Shown one piece after another: positions 1-28,638 of a DNA stretch of 64,000 bases. Below the pieces are notes generated by a model. The model was given only the letters and a program-made list of their open reading frames with translations, was not told where the DNA came from and did not search any database. Numbering within the stretch: position 1 is the stretch's first letter; each line of letters opens with the position of its first letter. This DNA comes from Myxocyprinus asiaticus (lineage: Eukaryota; Chordata; Actinopteri; Cypriniformes; Catostomidae), in contig NC_059347.1 in assembly GCF_019703515.2 (NCBI RefSeq), positions 19,428,001 through 19,492,000 on the forward strand. The letters run 5' to 3'. A program made the position numbers and the translations under genes.

Positions 1-56
1 GTCTTTTCAAGTGACTATTGAGCTGCTTCTTTTACTGAAAAACTCGCAAGACGTTG

Positions 57-593
57 AAGAAATAGTTTACCCAAAAATAAATACTCTCATTATTCACTTA
101 CTCTGATGCCATCCCAGATGTGTATAACTGTTTTTCTTCAGCAGAACATAAATTAAGATGTTGAAGCTGTGACGTAAGCAATATGGCGTGTTCACGTGAG
201 AAGTCAGAAGCATGTGTTTGGTATACAACAGAGGAACGAATGTCACGTGTGAGTTCATTTCAAACAGAAATACAGCGCTGGGTGGATGCAACGATTTAAA
301 GTTAAAACATTTTAATTATCGATTTGTTTCTTACACCAACTTATCAGTTTGCTACAGAAGACATTAATTGATCGACTGGAGTCGTGTGGATTACTTTTAT
401 GCTGCCTAAATATGCCTTTTGGACCGTCAAATACCCAGCAGCCTGATGGCACCAGTTTACTTGCATTATAAGGGCCTGCAGAGCTTCAACATTTTTCAAA
501 AAATGTTAATTTGTGTTCTGCTGAAGAAAGACAGTCATACACATCTGGGATGGCATCAGAGTGAATTCATTTTTGGGCGAACTATTCCTTTAA
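57..593. mobile_element. TTAA-type MITE, diverged copy
   Basis: The left end reads like 'agtttacccaaaaat...tcattatt-cacttac' and the right end is its inverted counterpart ('...gaattcatttttgggcgaactattcctttaa'). Both ends carry the same 'gatgccatcccagatgtgta' block in opposite orientation. The same family recurs at 27,296-27,954, 42,415-43,694 and 56,256-56,629. There is no coding capacity. The ORFs here are frames through the repeat. Confidence 0.6.
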
Positions 594-1714
594 GCTGATC
601 TGAACATTTTCATTGCACTCAGCTGCATATTATCACAAGTGATGATTGTAATCCATAGTGATTCTGTCACCAACATTTTTCCTGCCTTTTTTCCTACACT
701 TCAATGACATCGGAAAGTGGAGCTACAACAGTCTGTTTGAACGTAATTTCTTTACTCACTGAAAGCTGCATATTGACATATCCATTCTATGGCAAGCCTC
801 GAGGGCATTAATACACAATCACGCACTTTCACAAGGTAAAGTTACTCCATGAATCACTTCTTCACACCTGGCTTGTTTGGAGCATTTGTTTCGGAACCAG
901 GTGATTTCTCCCTTGGTTCGGCATATATGAACACAGCAATAGAACTCGGATCCTCACCAAAACAATCGGTCTGAGACCACATAGACAAAGAAATCTATAG
1001 GTCAGCTTGTCACTAATTCATCATCTGAACACTGATATAGCCTTTTGGCAGCTATATTAGAAATAGGCTGATCTTCACGCTCGCTTCTCTCTTTGGATAG
1101 CGGCAGAACAGACACAGGTAGGATGGCGCCAGCAACTTTTTTAAAAAGATATAAACGTGGCTCTACTCTTTCTGTGTCTACGAATACGAGCGTGGGAGAG
1201 AGCTGATGATGGATAACAATAACCACAATGGAATTTTTACAGTTTTGGTCCATTTTAAGATATAACCTTGTGTAAGTAAACCGAACCATGAAGAAAGTAT
1301 AACATTGTAACTATTTTAGCCCCAGTTTTGGAACCAAGCAAGCTACAGGTATGAAAATGGCCTAAATCAATCCATTACAGTTGTTTGTTCACACTGTACT
1401 CCTGTTGTTATTTTGGCAAGCTCCTTGTGACAGGGAATCAGAAAGTTGCAGTGAGTTGGGATGGCTGTCAGCACTTCACCATTTTGAATTGGGTGTGTTA
1501 TACCTCCAACTGAAGAGAGTGAGATCTCAGCAAAAAAGCCTGCATGTGTGAAACCCTCTGGCAAAATCGAGTTGTTTGGAGTCTGCTAGTGTGGCGCTGG
1601 CTTAAGATAGTGCACCTTTTAAAAAAAGTTCAGTTTATGTTGAGGACTTTTTGCTTTGAGGAGAACACGCAATATTTTGTATAATTTGTCACATTTTCCA
1701 TTTTTTTATTTCAG
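594..1714. other. Stretch without recognised gene (probable intron)
   Basis: No exon with coding character was found on either strand. If the terminal exon at 1,715 is real, this is the last intron of that plus-strand gene. The 95-codon minus-strand frame at 1,002-1,289 has no recognisable motif. Confidence 0.4.
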
Positions 1715-1776
1715 GCCTTAAGTTGCGTGGAAAGGATATTGGGCAGCCCCTTGATGCTGGTCCTAAGAAGAAATGA
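1715..1776 (+). CDS. Terminal coding exon of an unidentified gene
   Basis: A long pyrimidine tract followed by 'tttcag' at 1,710-1,714 is a good splice acceptor. The sequence after it, read in phase 2, gives 19 codons ending GQPLDAGPKKK and then TGA at 1,774-1,776. A canonical AATAAA lies at 1,997-2,002, so the layout is acceptor, short coding tail, stop and roughly 230-base 3'UTR. The lysine-rich end resembles the tail of a small basic or nuclear protein, but I do not recognise the family and do not name it. The upstream exons would lie left of the window or within 594-1,714, where I see none. The gene would converge tail-to-tail on brd3. This could be a chance combination of acceptor and short frame. 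Confidence 0.4.
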
Positions 1777-1996
1777 ATACAAAATCCTCGAAAAATCCAC
1801 CATCCACAGAAACCAGTTCTTGTACTAATAATCGTTAGTCAATTTTCATTAACTGCTGCATTACTTTTATATTTTCTCAACTCGATGGTGGACCAGACAT
1901 CCTCATCTTGCCACATACAAAAGAGGCTTATTATCTTACGTTTTATGTCAGATGAAGACCTTCATTAATTTTTTTTTAGCTTTCTCACTGCTTTGA

Positions 1997-2002
1997 AATA
2001 AA
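1997..2002 (+). terminator. Polyadenylation signal AATAAA
   Basis: Canonical hexamer 221 bases after the TGA at 1,774-1,776. It supports a plus-strand transcript ending near 2,020. Confidence 0.4.
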
Positions 2003-2110
2003 GATTTATTTCTATCTCTGAATAACTTGCCCTTTTAATTGATGGTGCATTGTTTATTTCAGATAATGCAGTTTAATATTGCATTATTTAGAGGACGTGA
2101 TTATTTTTAC

Positions 2111-2150
2111 CTTTAGATGTTTTTATCCAAAGCGACTTGTATGCGGAATG
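2111..2150 (-). repeat. L2/SINE-type 3' tail fragment
   Basis: 'ttttatccaaagcgacttgt' is the reverse complement of the 'agtcgctttggataaaa' tail shared by many teleost L2-clade LINEs and dependent SINEs. The plus-oriented version is at 34,996-35,054. Confidence 0.5.
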
Positions 2151-2159
2151 TAACCGCAT

Positions 2160-5100
2160 AAGCAACCTAATCCTAGGAGGAAGTAAAATTAAATGTCAGT
2201 GTTTTAGGGTAAAAAAATTACAGGTAAGGACATTTAGAAGAAGACGGTTAAAGAATATAGTGTTTTTTTTTCTCTCTCTTTAAAACAAAGTGCATGATCA
2301 CATTTGTAAAATGTTTTATTAATTGCATAACTAAACGTTTCATTAGTTCTTGCTCAAGGAAGAGCTGGAAAAATGAGAATTGGCTCTCAGAACCATCAAA
2401 CAGCACTTAGTTTCAGTCGGTCTTGCATTCAAAACGGACGCTGTTACCACTTACAGTCGTTGGCGTTGGTTGAGTTTGTCTAGCCGCTGTCCTTTCTCGA
2501 ATTTTACACAAGAAAATTGTTAAAGGTTTATCAATTCTCGACAGCATTGCTGCCCGATTACACAGAAGATCGTGCTGATTATTTGGAAGCAGCAACAGCT
2601 AGAGCTGGAAAAAGAGCCTCCGAACAACTACCTGAGCCGCAGTCAGAGCACATGATTCAGCCATTATGGCAACCAAGCCGTTTGTGATACGGGACAAAAC
2701 AGAAGGACACCGACAGCACTGGACAGTCCCGAATGTGTGCTGTTACGTAATAGTTTTATTTTGTCACGGATGATTCTCTTTACACAAAGGGGAACTCATC
2801 TGAGTGTTACTGTAAACTATGATCTGTCCACGTGTCATTTTAATCAGGCATTTAAGTTTACATTGAGCTTCCAGAACAACGCATTGCACAGTACTTTTTT
2901 TGCCATTTGTATAGTGCCACAACACGCAAAAGTATAGCTGGAAGAAGTGGCTTTCTTTTCACAGTTGCCAAGAATCGAAAGACTTCCAACTCGTCGGTAC
3001 AACTTGCCCTCAATAAGCTGTTTTAGGACTGCAATATTTTAAATGTAGTACTATTTAAGGTCTACACAAATATATTAACTATAAACATAAGTACTCTATA
3101 CTATTTAAATAAATCTACATATGTAGTAAAAAGACACCACCGTAGGTTTTTGTGATTTATTTACGAAAAATGAGGGGGCTCAGTGTCCAAATCTCAGATT
3201 AGTTTATACACCATGTAAGTCTGTCCCAAAACATACTTATCAACTTGCCGAACGTAACATTAATGTAGCGCTACCAATTTAAAATTTTTACTCAAAAGAA
3301 TGACATTTACATGTTATAAACTGCTCAAAAAGTTTAAGAAATATACTGTAAATTGGCATGCAATACACAAATGTTTTTTTTGTTTTTTCTCATAACCCCG
3401 CCACCCCCCCCAAAATATTCAGACCCAAGACAGAGTTGACAAATAAGTAGTGAATATACGTTTATATCTGTAATTATATATCCTATGTATCTTTATATCT
3501 CTGTCTGCAACCTTTTCTCTTTGAAGAACCCCAGTTGTACTTCTGCTGGAGGAATTGAGTAAATGAAGCTGTAATACAAATTATTTTAGAGACAAGGTAA
3601 ATTACAGTAAAAAATAAATGCTGAGATTGAACATGTAATGCAATACAGTGGTAAAAATGAAAGAAAATAATAATAAAAAAAACTTAAATGCATCCTACAT
3701 ATAAGACTACCCTTGAAGTCATTTTACATTAAGATTTTGATGCGTTTTTGTGTTCTTTTGATAAAAGAAAAACCTATATACATTGATTTCAACATGATTA
3801 GCTATACCAGACCCATTTTACTTTTAGTATGCCAAATAAACTTAAGGCAAGACCACTTGTTAACTAAACTTAACAAGAACACATCCAATGAATTTAATGG
3901 GTTGAGATTTGAATTTGAGGCTCTGCATGACATTAATCCTTGCCAATGCCACAAAACTTAGAGTGGCATTACTGCAGCCACAAAAAGAAAACGAGAAAAC
4001 AACATCTAATACATTCATTTTTTATAAAGATTATCAGTCATGGTCATTTCCAAATAAACTTTTCTGAATACATGGCAAGAAAATAGCATGTTTTGTGAAG
4101 TGTTTAGGTACCTTTGAATGTTTGTACCTTTTGAGGAAGAAAAAAAAAGAAGAAAAAAAAAAAAGTTATTACTAAAATTGAGAACATACATTAGTTGTTA
4201 TACTTTCAACTAATAACAGCAACTGTCAAACACATCTTTCTGAAGTTTAATCTAGCACTGCTGATTGAAGTCTTCACAAAGAGAACTGTCCAACTTTTCC
4301 TCCTATAAATACTTGCCTCTTTTTCTTTACCGAGGCATCCTCTCCACGTTTCTACTTTCCAAAGAGAGCTATTATTTATCCTTTTTATCCCCCATACAGG
4401 AGTTTTAGAGAGGCTTGTTTATTCCAAAGTGTGTTTTGGAACGTCTGAATGCATTTTGCCATTATGGTCTTTCCCAATGTACTCAACCACTCTAAAATAC
4501 CTGCATATCATATAGACTGAACTTAAATCAAAACTTTGATTGTCCTATGAGTGGACATTCCAGGCAGAAAGTAGGAAAAGAGACACTCGCCTAATATATA
4601 TATATATATATATAAGGGCAGAAGACAATCCAAATATAAAACAAACAAAGAAGTGTATGGTACAGATTAATAACAAACAAAAATCAGACAAAATTCTACA
4701 ACAAATACTGAGCTGAGAGCACCGGAAGTGAAAATGTACAGTGTTGAAATAGCTAAAATGACTGCAAACAATGCTTAAGCCTCTAAATACAAAGGATTTT
4801 ATAACAATACTGACAACAGGGTCGATAGACACTGTCTAGTACTGTCTAGAAACATTTCTGTAAAGACAGCATGTTGAAAACATGCGTGACTTTGTGCCTT
4901 TTTGGATAAAACAAAAATAAATAGATCCTTTTAAAAATGGTAACAGCAAAGAGTATCATAGTCTGTAAAATAAATGTGGAATGAGTTGAAAAGTTATGCT
5001 AACATGACAATCACACCAGAGTTAAAAAGAGTTGATCAGTGTTTTTTTCTTTTTCTTTTTTCGTTCAAACATTGAAATCTTGTGTAGCTACTCGATTAGT

Positions 5101-5175
5101 AAAATGCAGCCAGGCATTTGACAGTTTTTCCACTAATGAAAGGTTTTCAGTATGGATCTAACGAGCAGCAACCTA

Positions 5176-5244
<69 letters not shown>

Positions 5245-5550
5245 CCGTTTCGCCTCCACAATTGACATAAAAAAAAATAAAAATAAAAAAAATCTTTTTT
5301 TTCCTCTGGTGATACCAGCCATTTCCCTTTGAGGGCAATCAAAATAACCTTAAAACTGTTCAAACTATTGCCATTCTCCTCTTTGTCTGAGCTAGGAGCA
5401 TTCTACAAACTATTTTAAAATATCCTCTGCCATTTGCAATGCTTCTAGCTCTTTATAAAACAGGCCTTCAGAGAGATACTATTCATGACAACACACACTA
5501 CTCATTAAAAAATAAGAGGAGTTTGAAGTACGTGACAAGCTGATGCGAGT
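2160..5550. other. brd3 downstream region, including its 3'UTR
   Basis: AT-rich sequence with no coding exon recognised. The part next to the brd3 stop (5,551) must hold its 3'UTR on the minus strand. The reverse complement of 4,418-4,423 is AATAAA, one possible poly(A) signal about 1.1 kb past the stop. A (CA)n tract sits at 5,179-5,242, and a short TA run lies near 4,594-4,613. Homopolymer and AT-rich frames here are not credible genes. Confidence 0.45.
5179..5242. repeat. (CA)n microsatellite in brd3 3' region
   Basis: About 32 uninterrupted CA units. It produces artefactual Val-Cys repeat reading frames on the minus strand. Confidence 0.95.
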
Positions 5551-22395
<16,845 letters not shown>

Positions 22396-22523
22396 ACTCG
22401 CCAGTTAAGCGGAAGAAGATGCTTGAATGCTGTCTGTACGTCTCTTAGCTCAATGACCCTCTTGCAGCTCCTTGGTCCCACCTCGACGCACACATTCCAT
22501 CTCAAGACCTGAGTGTCAGCACT
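22396..22523 (-). other. brd3: brd3 5'UTR part of the first coding exon
   Basis: The minus strand reads '...tttactggcag|AGTGCTGAC' with a good acceptor just above 22,523, then 128 bases to the ATG at 22,395. This implies at least one upstream non-coding exon, probably within the GC-richer block at 23,280-23,960. Confidence 0.6.
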
Positions 22524-22876
22524 CTGCCAGTAAACAGGAAAATAACTCAATTAAATCAAAAGCTATGAAAAATAAATGTCTGAAAAAGCTTTGTTATATA
22601 CACTATGTAAAATAAGTCATGGAAATTTAGTTGTACCAGCCATTTTTACCTCACTGCAAATTTGCACTTGTACTTTGTTTATATATTATATTCAATTATA
22701 CAATTCTGGTTAGATGCCAGCTGTATTTCATTGGCTCACAATAACAAAGATGAATCTTATCTATTTTTTCAGTAAGACCACCATGTTGAAAACAATGATA
22801 AAGTCAGTGATTTGCATGTTGCAAACAGATAACAAACAGTATTTGTATTAAACAATATTAACTATTATTGATTGTT

Positions 22877-22910
<34 letters not shown>

Positions 22911-23279
22911 TACTCTTATTCTGACCAAAATAAATAATAATAATAAAAAAAAAAAAAAAAAATATATGAATAATTTTGCTGAACACTATCCAGACTAAAT
23001 GCAATACTAGAATCTTGTAATGTGTTAAAAGCCTGAGATACAGCGTTTTGAAAGGGTTTTTTTTTTTTTCAAATAAATGAATGGCTGGTAAAATCAGCAA
23101 AATAAATAAAACAAATTATAATACTTTTATTATATATATTAGTAAACTTGTGTTTTCCACTTGATGTTTTGCAGTAGTTATATTTAATCCCTCTTTTAAA
23201 CATCTTTTAAAACGGACTATGGGAGACCATGTAAAAATCGCAGGTTACACTGAAATAAATCATGTCCAAAACATTAGCC

Positions 23280-23960
23280 AGCAAATTCCGCGCCTGCGCC
23301 CTCTTTCACGGGGCTCCAACCGTAAACTAAACTGGAAATCCATTTAGCAAATGCGCGTTAAAGTAACGGCACCAGGCGTGTGTATTAAAGTTCTTTAAAA
23401 GATGGCGGGCACGGGAGAGACAGGGCATCGAGAGAGGAATGCCGAGGATCGAGCCCCACCGTGTCTTTAACACAACCATTGTGTGTGCATGCCGTTCAGC
23501 CAGCTAGCTACTCAGCGGGCTCTTTTGAAATCATGCCACAATGTATTCCCAAATCCGGATGCCACATTTGATACAACAAGAAAAAACATCACGAACGATT
23601 ACAGCGAGCACCACGTTCACGGATCGAAACGGCTGCGCTTGAAAGGTTTTGTTACATTGTTGCAAAGCGCCGATCATCAGCTCCACTCTGTCAGAGGAGA
23701 TCCTGCTAGCCACATTCAGCTGTGTTTCCCCCCCAAAAGATCAATATGCATCATCTAAACTGAACACAAACTTCAATCGGAATGCGCTAAACGTATATAT
23801 GTATGGTATACTTTATTACTTTCACTCCAAGCAGCTCCGGTAGCGTTTTCCTTGCAGATTTTCGGGTAGCTTTTATTGCGAAGAAGCATAATAGATGGCT
23901 GGGGTCGACACTGGTTGGGTAGTGTTGTGCGCATGCGCGCCGTCTCGCACAGTATTGTGG
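23280..23960. promoter_or_regulatory. Probable divergent promoter between brd3 and former wdr5
   Basis: This is the only GC- and CpG-richer block between the divergent brd3 and wdr5 loci. It includes a GCGCATGCGC palindrome at 23,930-23,939 (NRF1 consensus), a weaker CGCGCCTGCGCC at 23,289-23,300, and AAGATGGCGGG at about 23,399-23,409 (YY1-like). In human, BRD3 and WDR5 are also divergently transcribed. The start sites are not determined. The brd3 non-coding first exon should lie here on the minus strand. Confidence 0.55.
23930..23939. promoter_or_regulatory. NRF1-type palindrome
   Basis: A perfect 10-base GCGCATGCGC, the NRF1 consensus, common in CpG-type bidirectional promoters. No binding data are available from sequence alone. 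Confidence 0.5.
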
Positions 23961-23999
23961 TTGCTGTTGTAGTGTGAATGGATAACTGTCGCGCTTTAA

Positions 24000-24821
24000 T
24001 AGTGTTTTATAATAGCTTTAAGTTATTTTGTATATGTTGTCATTGACCAGGAAAAATCAACTAAATCATATCTTCTGTTGAAAAGAGTAATTTGTTATTG
24101 TTTTTTTCTCCCACTGTGTAACTGTAAACAAAGAACATTTGTAAATTGCTCATTTTTTGACATTCAAACAAATATTTGTATGCAAAATGTGAATATCTGT
24201 TTCGTATCCCCCACTATGTACAAGCATAATAATAATAATAATAATAATAAATCTAATGTAAATGTAATAATAATATTACACAGACAAAAAATACGAAACT
24301 GTCCTATTCCATAGTAATATTCTGTGAGAAATACATAAAACTACCAGTTCATCTTATGGATAAAAAAAATATCTCGTGAATAATTAAGAAATGAATTATA
24401 ATAGAAAGGTTGATATGCTTATTTATGGTATGGAAAAAAGTAAAACTATCTGACAGTAATTTGGTGTAAAAACAGCATAAAAATTGCTGTATATTGTTTT
24501 ATTTGTATAACTTGGCAGATTCATGTTTTTTTTTACCCCTCAATATTGTTTTTTTCCCCTCTTACTTACATTTATTTATTTATTTTTATTTTTTTGCTTT
24601 GAACATGTTAAACACGTTTATTTTCAATTAAAAATAAAATCCCAGATCATTTCTATATGATGCGAAATGAACACATTTCCCTTTATTACTGTGCAGATTG
24701 TTGCACTGTTACTGGCAAAATCCTAAGATTATTTTGCTCATGTAATTTATTTAGGGAAACCAGAGTGATTGAGTTTTCCATCTGTTTATGTAATAATCAG
24801 GTATCTTCTCTTTCTCTACAG
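24000..24821. other. wdr5: AT-rich spacer, no gene seen
   Basis: Would be expected to hold the first coding exon of wdr5 (conserved N-terminus beginning MATEEKK). I see no such sequence. It contains an (AAT)n run near 24,228-24,250 and low-complexity T tracts. Confidence 0.4.
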
Positions 24822-24950
24822 TCTGTTCCGATCAAGCCAAAGTACTCTCGCAGGCCACACAAAAGCTGGCCAGTTTATGTAAGATGGATTTGTGTGGCTG
24901 TGTTGTGCTAAAATATTGTAGCCTACAAAAAACAAACAAAAAAAACTGCT

Positions 24951-25767
24951 TAACCCTTGTGTGACCTTAAGGACATTTTTGTCTTTTTATTTATTTATTT
25001 ATTTATTTATTTTTAATTTTTTTTTTTTTTATCATTTTGGCTGTGTTAATGCCAACGGCATAAAATTGGCCAAAGGTGTGTATTTTCTGGGGAATTTTGA
25101 TATTTCAACCTCAGTTCCTATAATACATCTATAATACACTGTGTACATTAATAGATACACTCAGGACCTTAAGGACATAAATGTCCCCATTGAAACCCAT
25201 TAAAACTGCAATATTTGATCCCAGTGCCATTAAAGTATAAAATCTTGAATTCTATGATATTATGCTTTCATTCCGGAGCCCTGGCTTCAAAATGTAATTT
25301 TAATATTTCCACCAGATGGCACCATTTTTCTCATGTTTAGCCTATACATGCTTTTTCTTTTTTTTCTTTTTTTTTTTCTCTATTTTCATGTTTGCTGTAT
25401 TATAGAGCACTGCAGGCCAATTGAATAAATGATGCAGCTAAAATTGTGTGGGTGTGTTTGTATGGATGTCAGAGTGTGTTTTGTATGTGTGTAATGAGAA
25501 ATGTGTGTGTGTGTGTGTGTGTGTGTGTTTGTGTAAAAAACAACAGTGGCATTATGTAAACAAACTAGTATTTAAAGTGTTAAAATCCTGAAAATGAATG
25601 AATATTTGGTAGTTATGATCAGGACTGATGTTGGTTAAAAAAATGAACTCATTGAAAGTGAAAAATAATATTAATATATAATATTTTTATGGCAGTTTTT
25701 TGACGCGGATATTTTTGTCCTCTAAGAACCTCTGAGTAACTTTTTTAAATTGACGCACAAGGGTTAA
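24951..25767. mobile_element. MITE-like repeat with TTAACCCTTGTGT ends
   Basis: 'taacccttgtgtgaccttaa' at the left is mirrored by 'ttgacgcacaagggttaa' at the right. The interior includes a (TTTA)n run and a (GT)n run near 25,502-25,528. It ends 26 bases before the wdr5 remnant exon at 25,793 and may have displaced the natural acceptor. Confidence 0.6.
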
Positions 25768-27295
25768 AAATGCCACAATGTCTTTTTTATCGGCTGACAA
25801 GTTCATCAAAATATGGGGTGCTTATGATGGAAAATTTGAGAAGTTTCTCGCAGGACATAAACTTGTACGTTTTAGTTGATTCTGATTAGGTCATTAAGTT
25901 GTTGCCTAATTTCAAGTTCAGTTTCAATGTCAAACTTCAGTCTCTTGATGCAGCAACATTTAAACGCTTGTGAAGGTCTTATTGTCTTGGTCTAGGTTTG
26001 GACACACTTGACTTTTCGGAAAGGGGGGCTTTAAAGAGACAGGAGCTACAACAGAGCGTTTCAGCCAGAGAGTGAAAAGAGGTGCTGCAGCAATATACTC
26101 TATGAGAAAAAATAATGTTTTTTGAACATTAAATCATGTAAACCTATTCTAGTAGACCCCCCAAAGAAAATTATGAACCTGTAAATGAGCATAATATGGG
26201 CTCTTTAATGTATTCGGATGCAACATGTTTGATGTGCATTGTGTGTAAACTCTAACATTTTGTTTTATAATGTTGTGGAGAGCTTGTTTATTCTCTTCTG
26301 TTTGAGTTTCAAATATGGCTGAATTTGAGGGGCTGCACGATGTTAGCCAATCAGAACAGTGGGTGTTTACATTGACAGTTTAATGGAGACGCTGTGGCCA
26401 AAACCGAGCGTTTAGATAGAGGGCCAGAGACATTGTGGAAAATTAGCATTTATTACTAAACTATGACAGTTTCGGGCAAAAAAAAAAAAAAAAAAAAAAA
26501 AAACATAACTGACATTATCAGTAGACCTCAGGGAAGATAATAAAATAATACAAAAAAAAAAATTGCATTTCATGACCCCACTGCAGCCCCGGCACTATAC
26601 GGCAAGTAACAGTTCCATCAGCTGGCCTGAAACACTCACACACTGGCCCCAGGCCAGCAAGCTATCATTATTGTTGAGCACTAATATGAGAATGATATGA
26701 TATGTCACTTAGTGATTGTGAGGTGTGAACTGGTTCATGTTGACAGTTTGATGAGAGCGTCCGAATTTGGGATGTTAAAACTAGGAAGTGTCTTTAGACC
26801 CTGCCAGCCCACTCTGACCCTGTCTCAGCAGTAAACATCAACTCCTTAGTTTAATTTTTTTATTTAATTTTTATTTTATTGTTTGAATACAGATATTGTT
26901 CATGTTAGTTTCATCTAATGTTTGCAGGCTCACTTCAATAGAGATGGCTCTCTGATAGTATCCAGTAGCTATGATGGTTTGGTTTATGGTAAGTTTTTGC
27001 ATGTTGAGCACTTTTATTAAAGGTGCTGTTTCTGATTTCAGCAGTTTTGCTATCTTCCACTAGACTTAGCCACTGAATTAGGCAGCCCTCATCCTTTCAG
27101 CCACATGCTGTCTCTCCAAAACCCTCACTACCAAATGCTTGCCAAAAAACACAAACATGTAAAAGGCAGAGCACAATTAATTTAATAAATAATCAAGATT
27201 ACAATTACAGCTCCCACTATAAACGAATCATAAAAAGTGTCAATTATTGCAGTCCATGTCTACTCATGTTGTCAAAATTTACAATGTAATTTCCT

Positions 27296-27954
27296 AGTTT
27301 ACCCAAAAATGAAAATTCTCTCATCATTTACTCACCCTCATGCCATTCCAGATGTGTATGTCTTTCTTCTGCAGAACACAGAAGTATTTTAGAAGATTTT
27401 TAGCTCTGTATGTCCTCACAATCTAAGTGAAAGGTGGCCAGAACTTTGAAGCTCCAAAAAGCTTATAAAGACAATGTAAAATAAATCCATACGATTTATT
27501 TTCTTATGGTGTGGGTGAGAAACAGATAAATATTTAAGTCCTTTTTTACTACAAGTCTCCACTTTCACTTCCATATTTTTGTTCTTTTGTTTTTGTCGAT
27601 TCACATTCTTCATGCATATCGACCTCTGGGCTGGTCAAAGGTGGAGATTTATATTAAAAAAGGACTTAAATATTGATCTGTTTCTCACCCAAACCTATCA
27701 TTATTGCTGCAGAAGACCTGGATTAAACCACTGGAGTTGTATGGATTACTTTTATGAACCCTTTATGTGCTTTTTTGAGTTCCAAAGTTCTGGCCACGAT
27801 TCACTTGTATTGTATGGACCTACAGAGATGAAATATTCTTCTAAAAATCTTCATTTGTGTTCAGCAGAAGAAAGAAAGTCATACACATCTGGAATGGCAT
27901 GAGGGTGAGTAAATGATGAGAGAATTTAAATTTTTGGGTGAACTATACCTTTAA
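27296..27954. mobile_element. TTAA-type MITE
   Basis: Long terminal inverted repeats: 'agtttacccaaaaatgaaaa', 'tcatttactcaccctcatgc', 'cattccagatgtgtatgtct', mirrored at the right by 'acacatctggaatggcatga' and 'gggtgaactatacctttaa'. It lies in a wdr5 pseudogene intron. Non-coding. Confidence 0.75.
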
Positions 27955-28572
27955 CGTTTGTTTTTGCAGCAGTTGAGCATTGTAACCAATCACAAATCCG
28001 TTGCTTGCTTCTGTGTATAATTGATTCATAATCTGAATAGCAGTTTTGTTTTTCATGCTGCTAAGAGGGCCAATGAGAAGTTGACAGTTTAGGCATTGTC
28101 TTCATTAACTGATATAACAGCTAAAAAGTAATTCAGAAACAGTTTTTGGTTTGTTTTGGATTTGTAGCCTACTTAAAAAAATGGCATGCAGTTTCCCACC
28201 TAAAAAGTATTTTAATGTAATTAACTCTATTAATTGCAATTAAAATATAAAGGGAAATAATCGACAAAGAGCATAGGGCTGTCACAGGGACAGGTGTGAT
28301 TTGTCAGGACACATATTTCAGTTACATCTGTGAGATAGTAGGGACATTTTATGCACAGTTTTACACTTGTAGCACAACTGATATGTCATCATCATTACTT
28401 ATGGTTCTTTAAGACCGAAGTGAAGACATTATTTATCCATTATTGATGTTGCCCTATAGTTTTCAATCAACTGTGGGACACTGCATCAGGACAATGTCTC
28501 AAAACTCTTATTGGTATGTGACTCTTCTGTACTTCTATACTGTTGAAGCTCACAAACATGGCACCAGATCTT

Positions 28573-28578
<6 letters not shown>

Positions 28579-28635
<57 letters not shown>
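28579..28635. repeat. (TA)n microsatellite
   Basis: About 28 units immediately left of the Tc1-like element at 28,636. It makes artefactual Ile-Tyr reading frames. Confidence 0.95.

Positions 28636-28638
<3 letters not shown>

Noticed and set aside
2413..2595. Minus-strand 60-codon frame and the opposite ATGGCAACC frame near 2,664
   Set aside because: No domain, no splice context and no homology I can recognise.
5133..5363. Minus-strand frame with a long Cys-Val repeat
   Set aside because: It is a (CA)n microsatellite read in an open frame. The same applies at 37,641, 43,988, 41,498 and 50,166.
23402..23470. Short plus-strand frame starting ATGGCGGGC (22 codons)
   Set aside because: The ATG belongs to a YY1-like AAGATGGCGGG motif. 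The frame is very short with no recognisable product.
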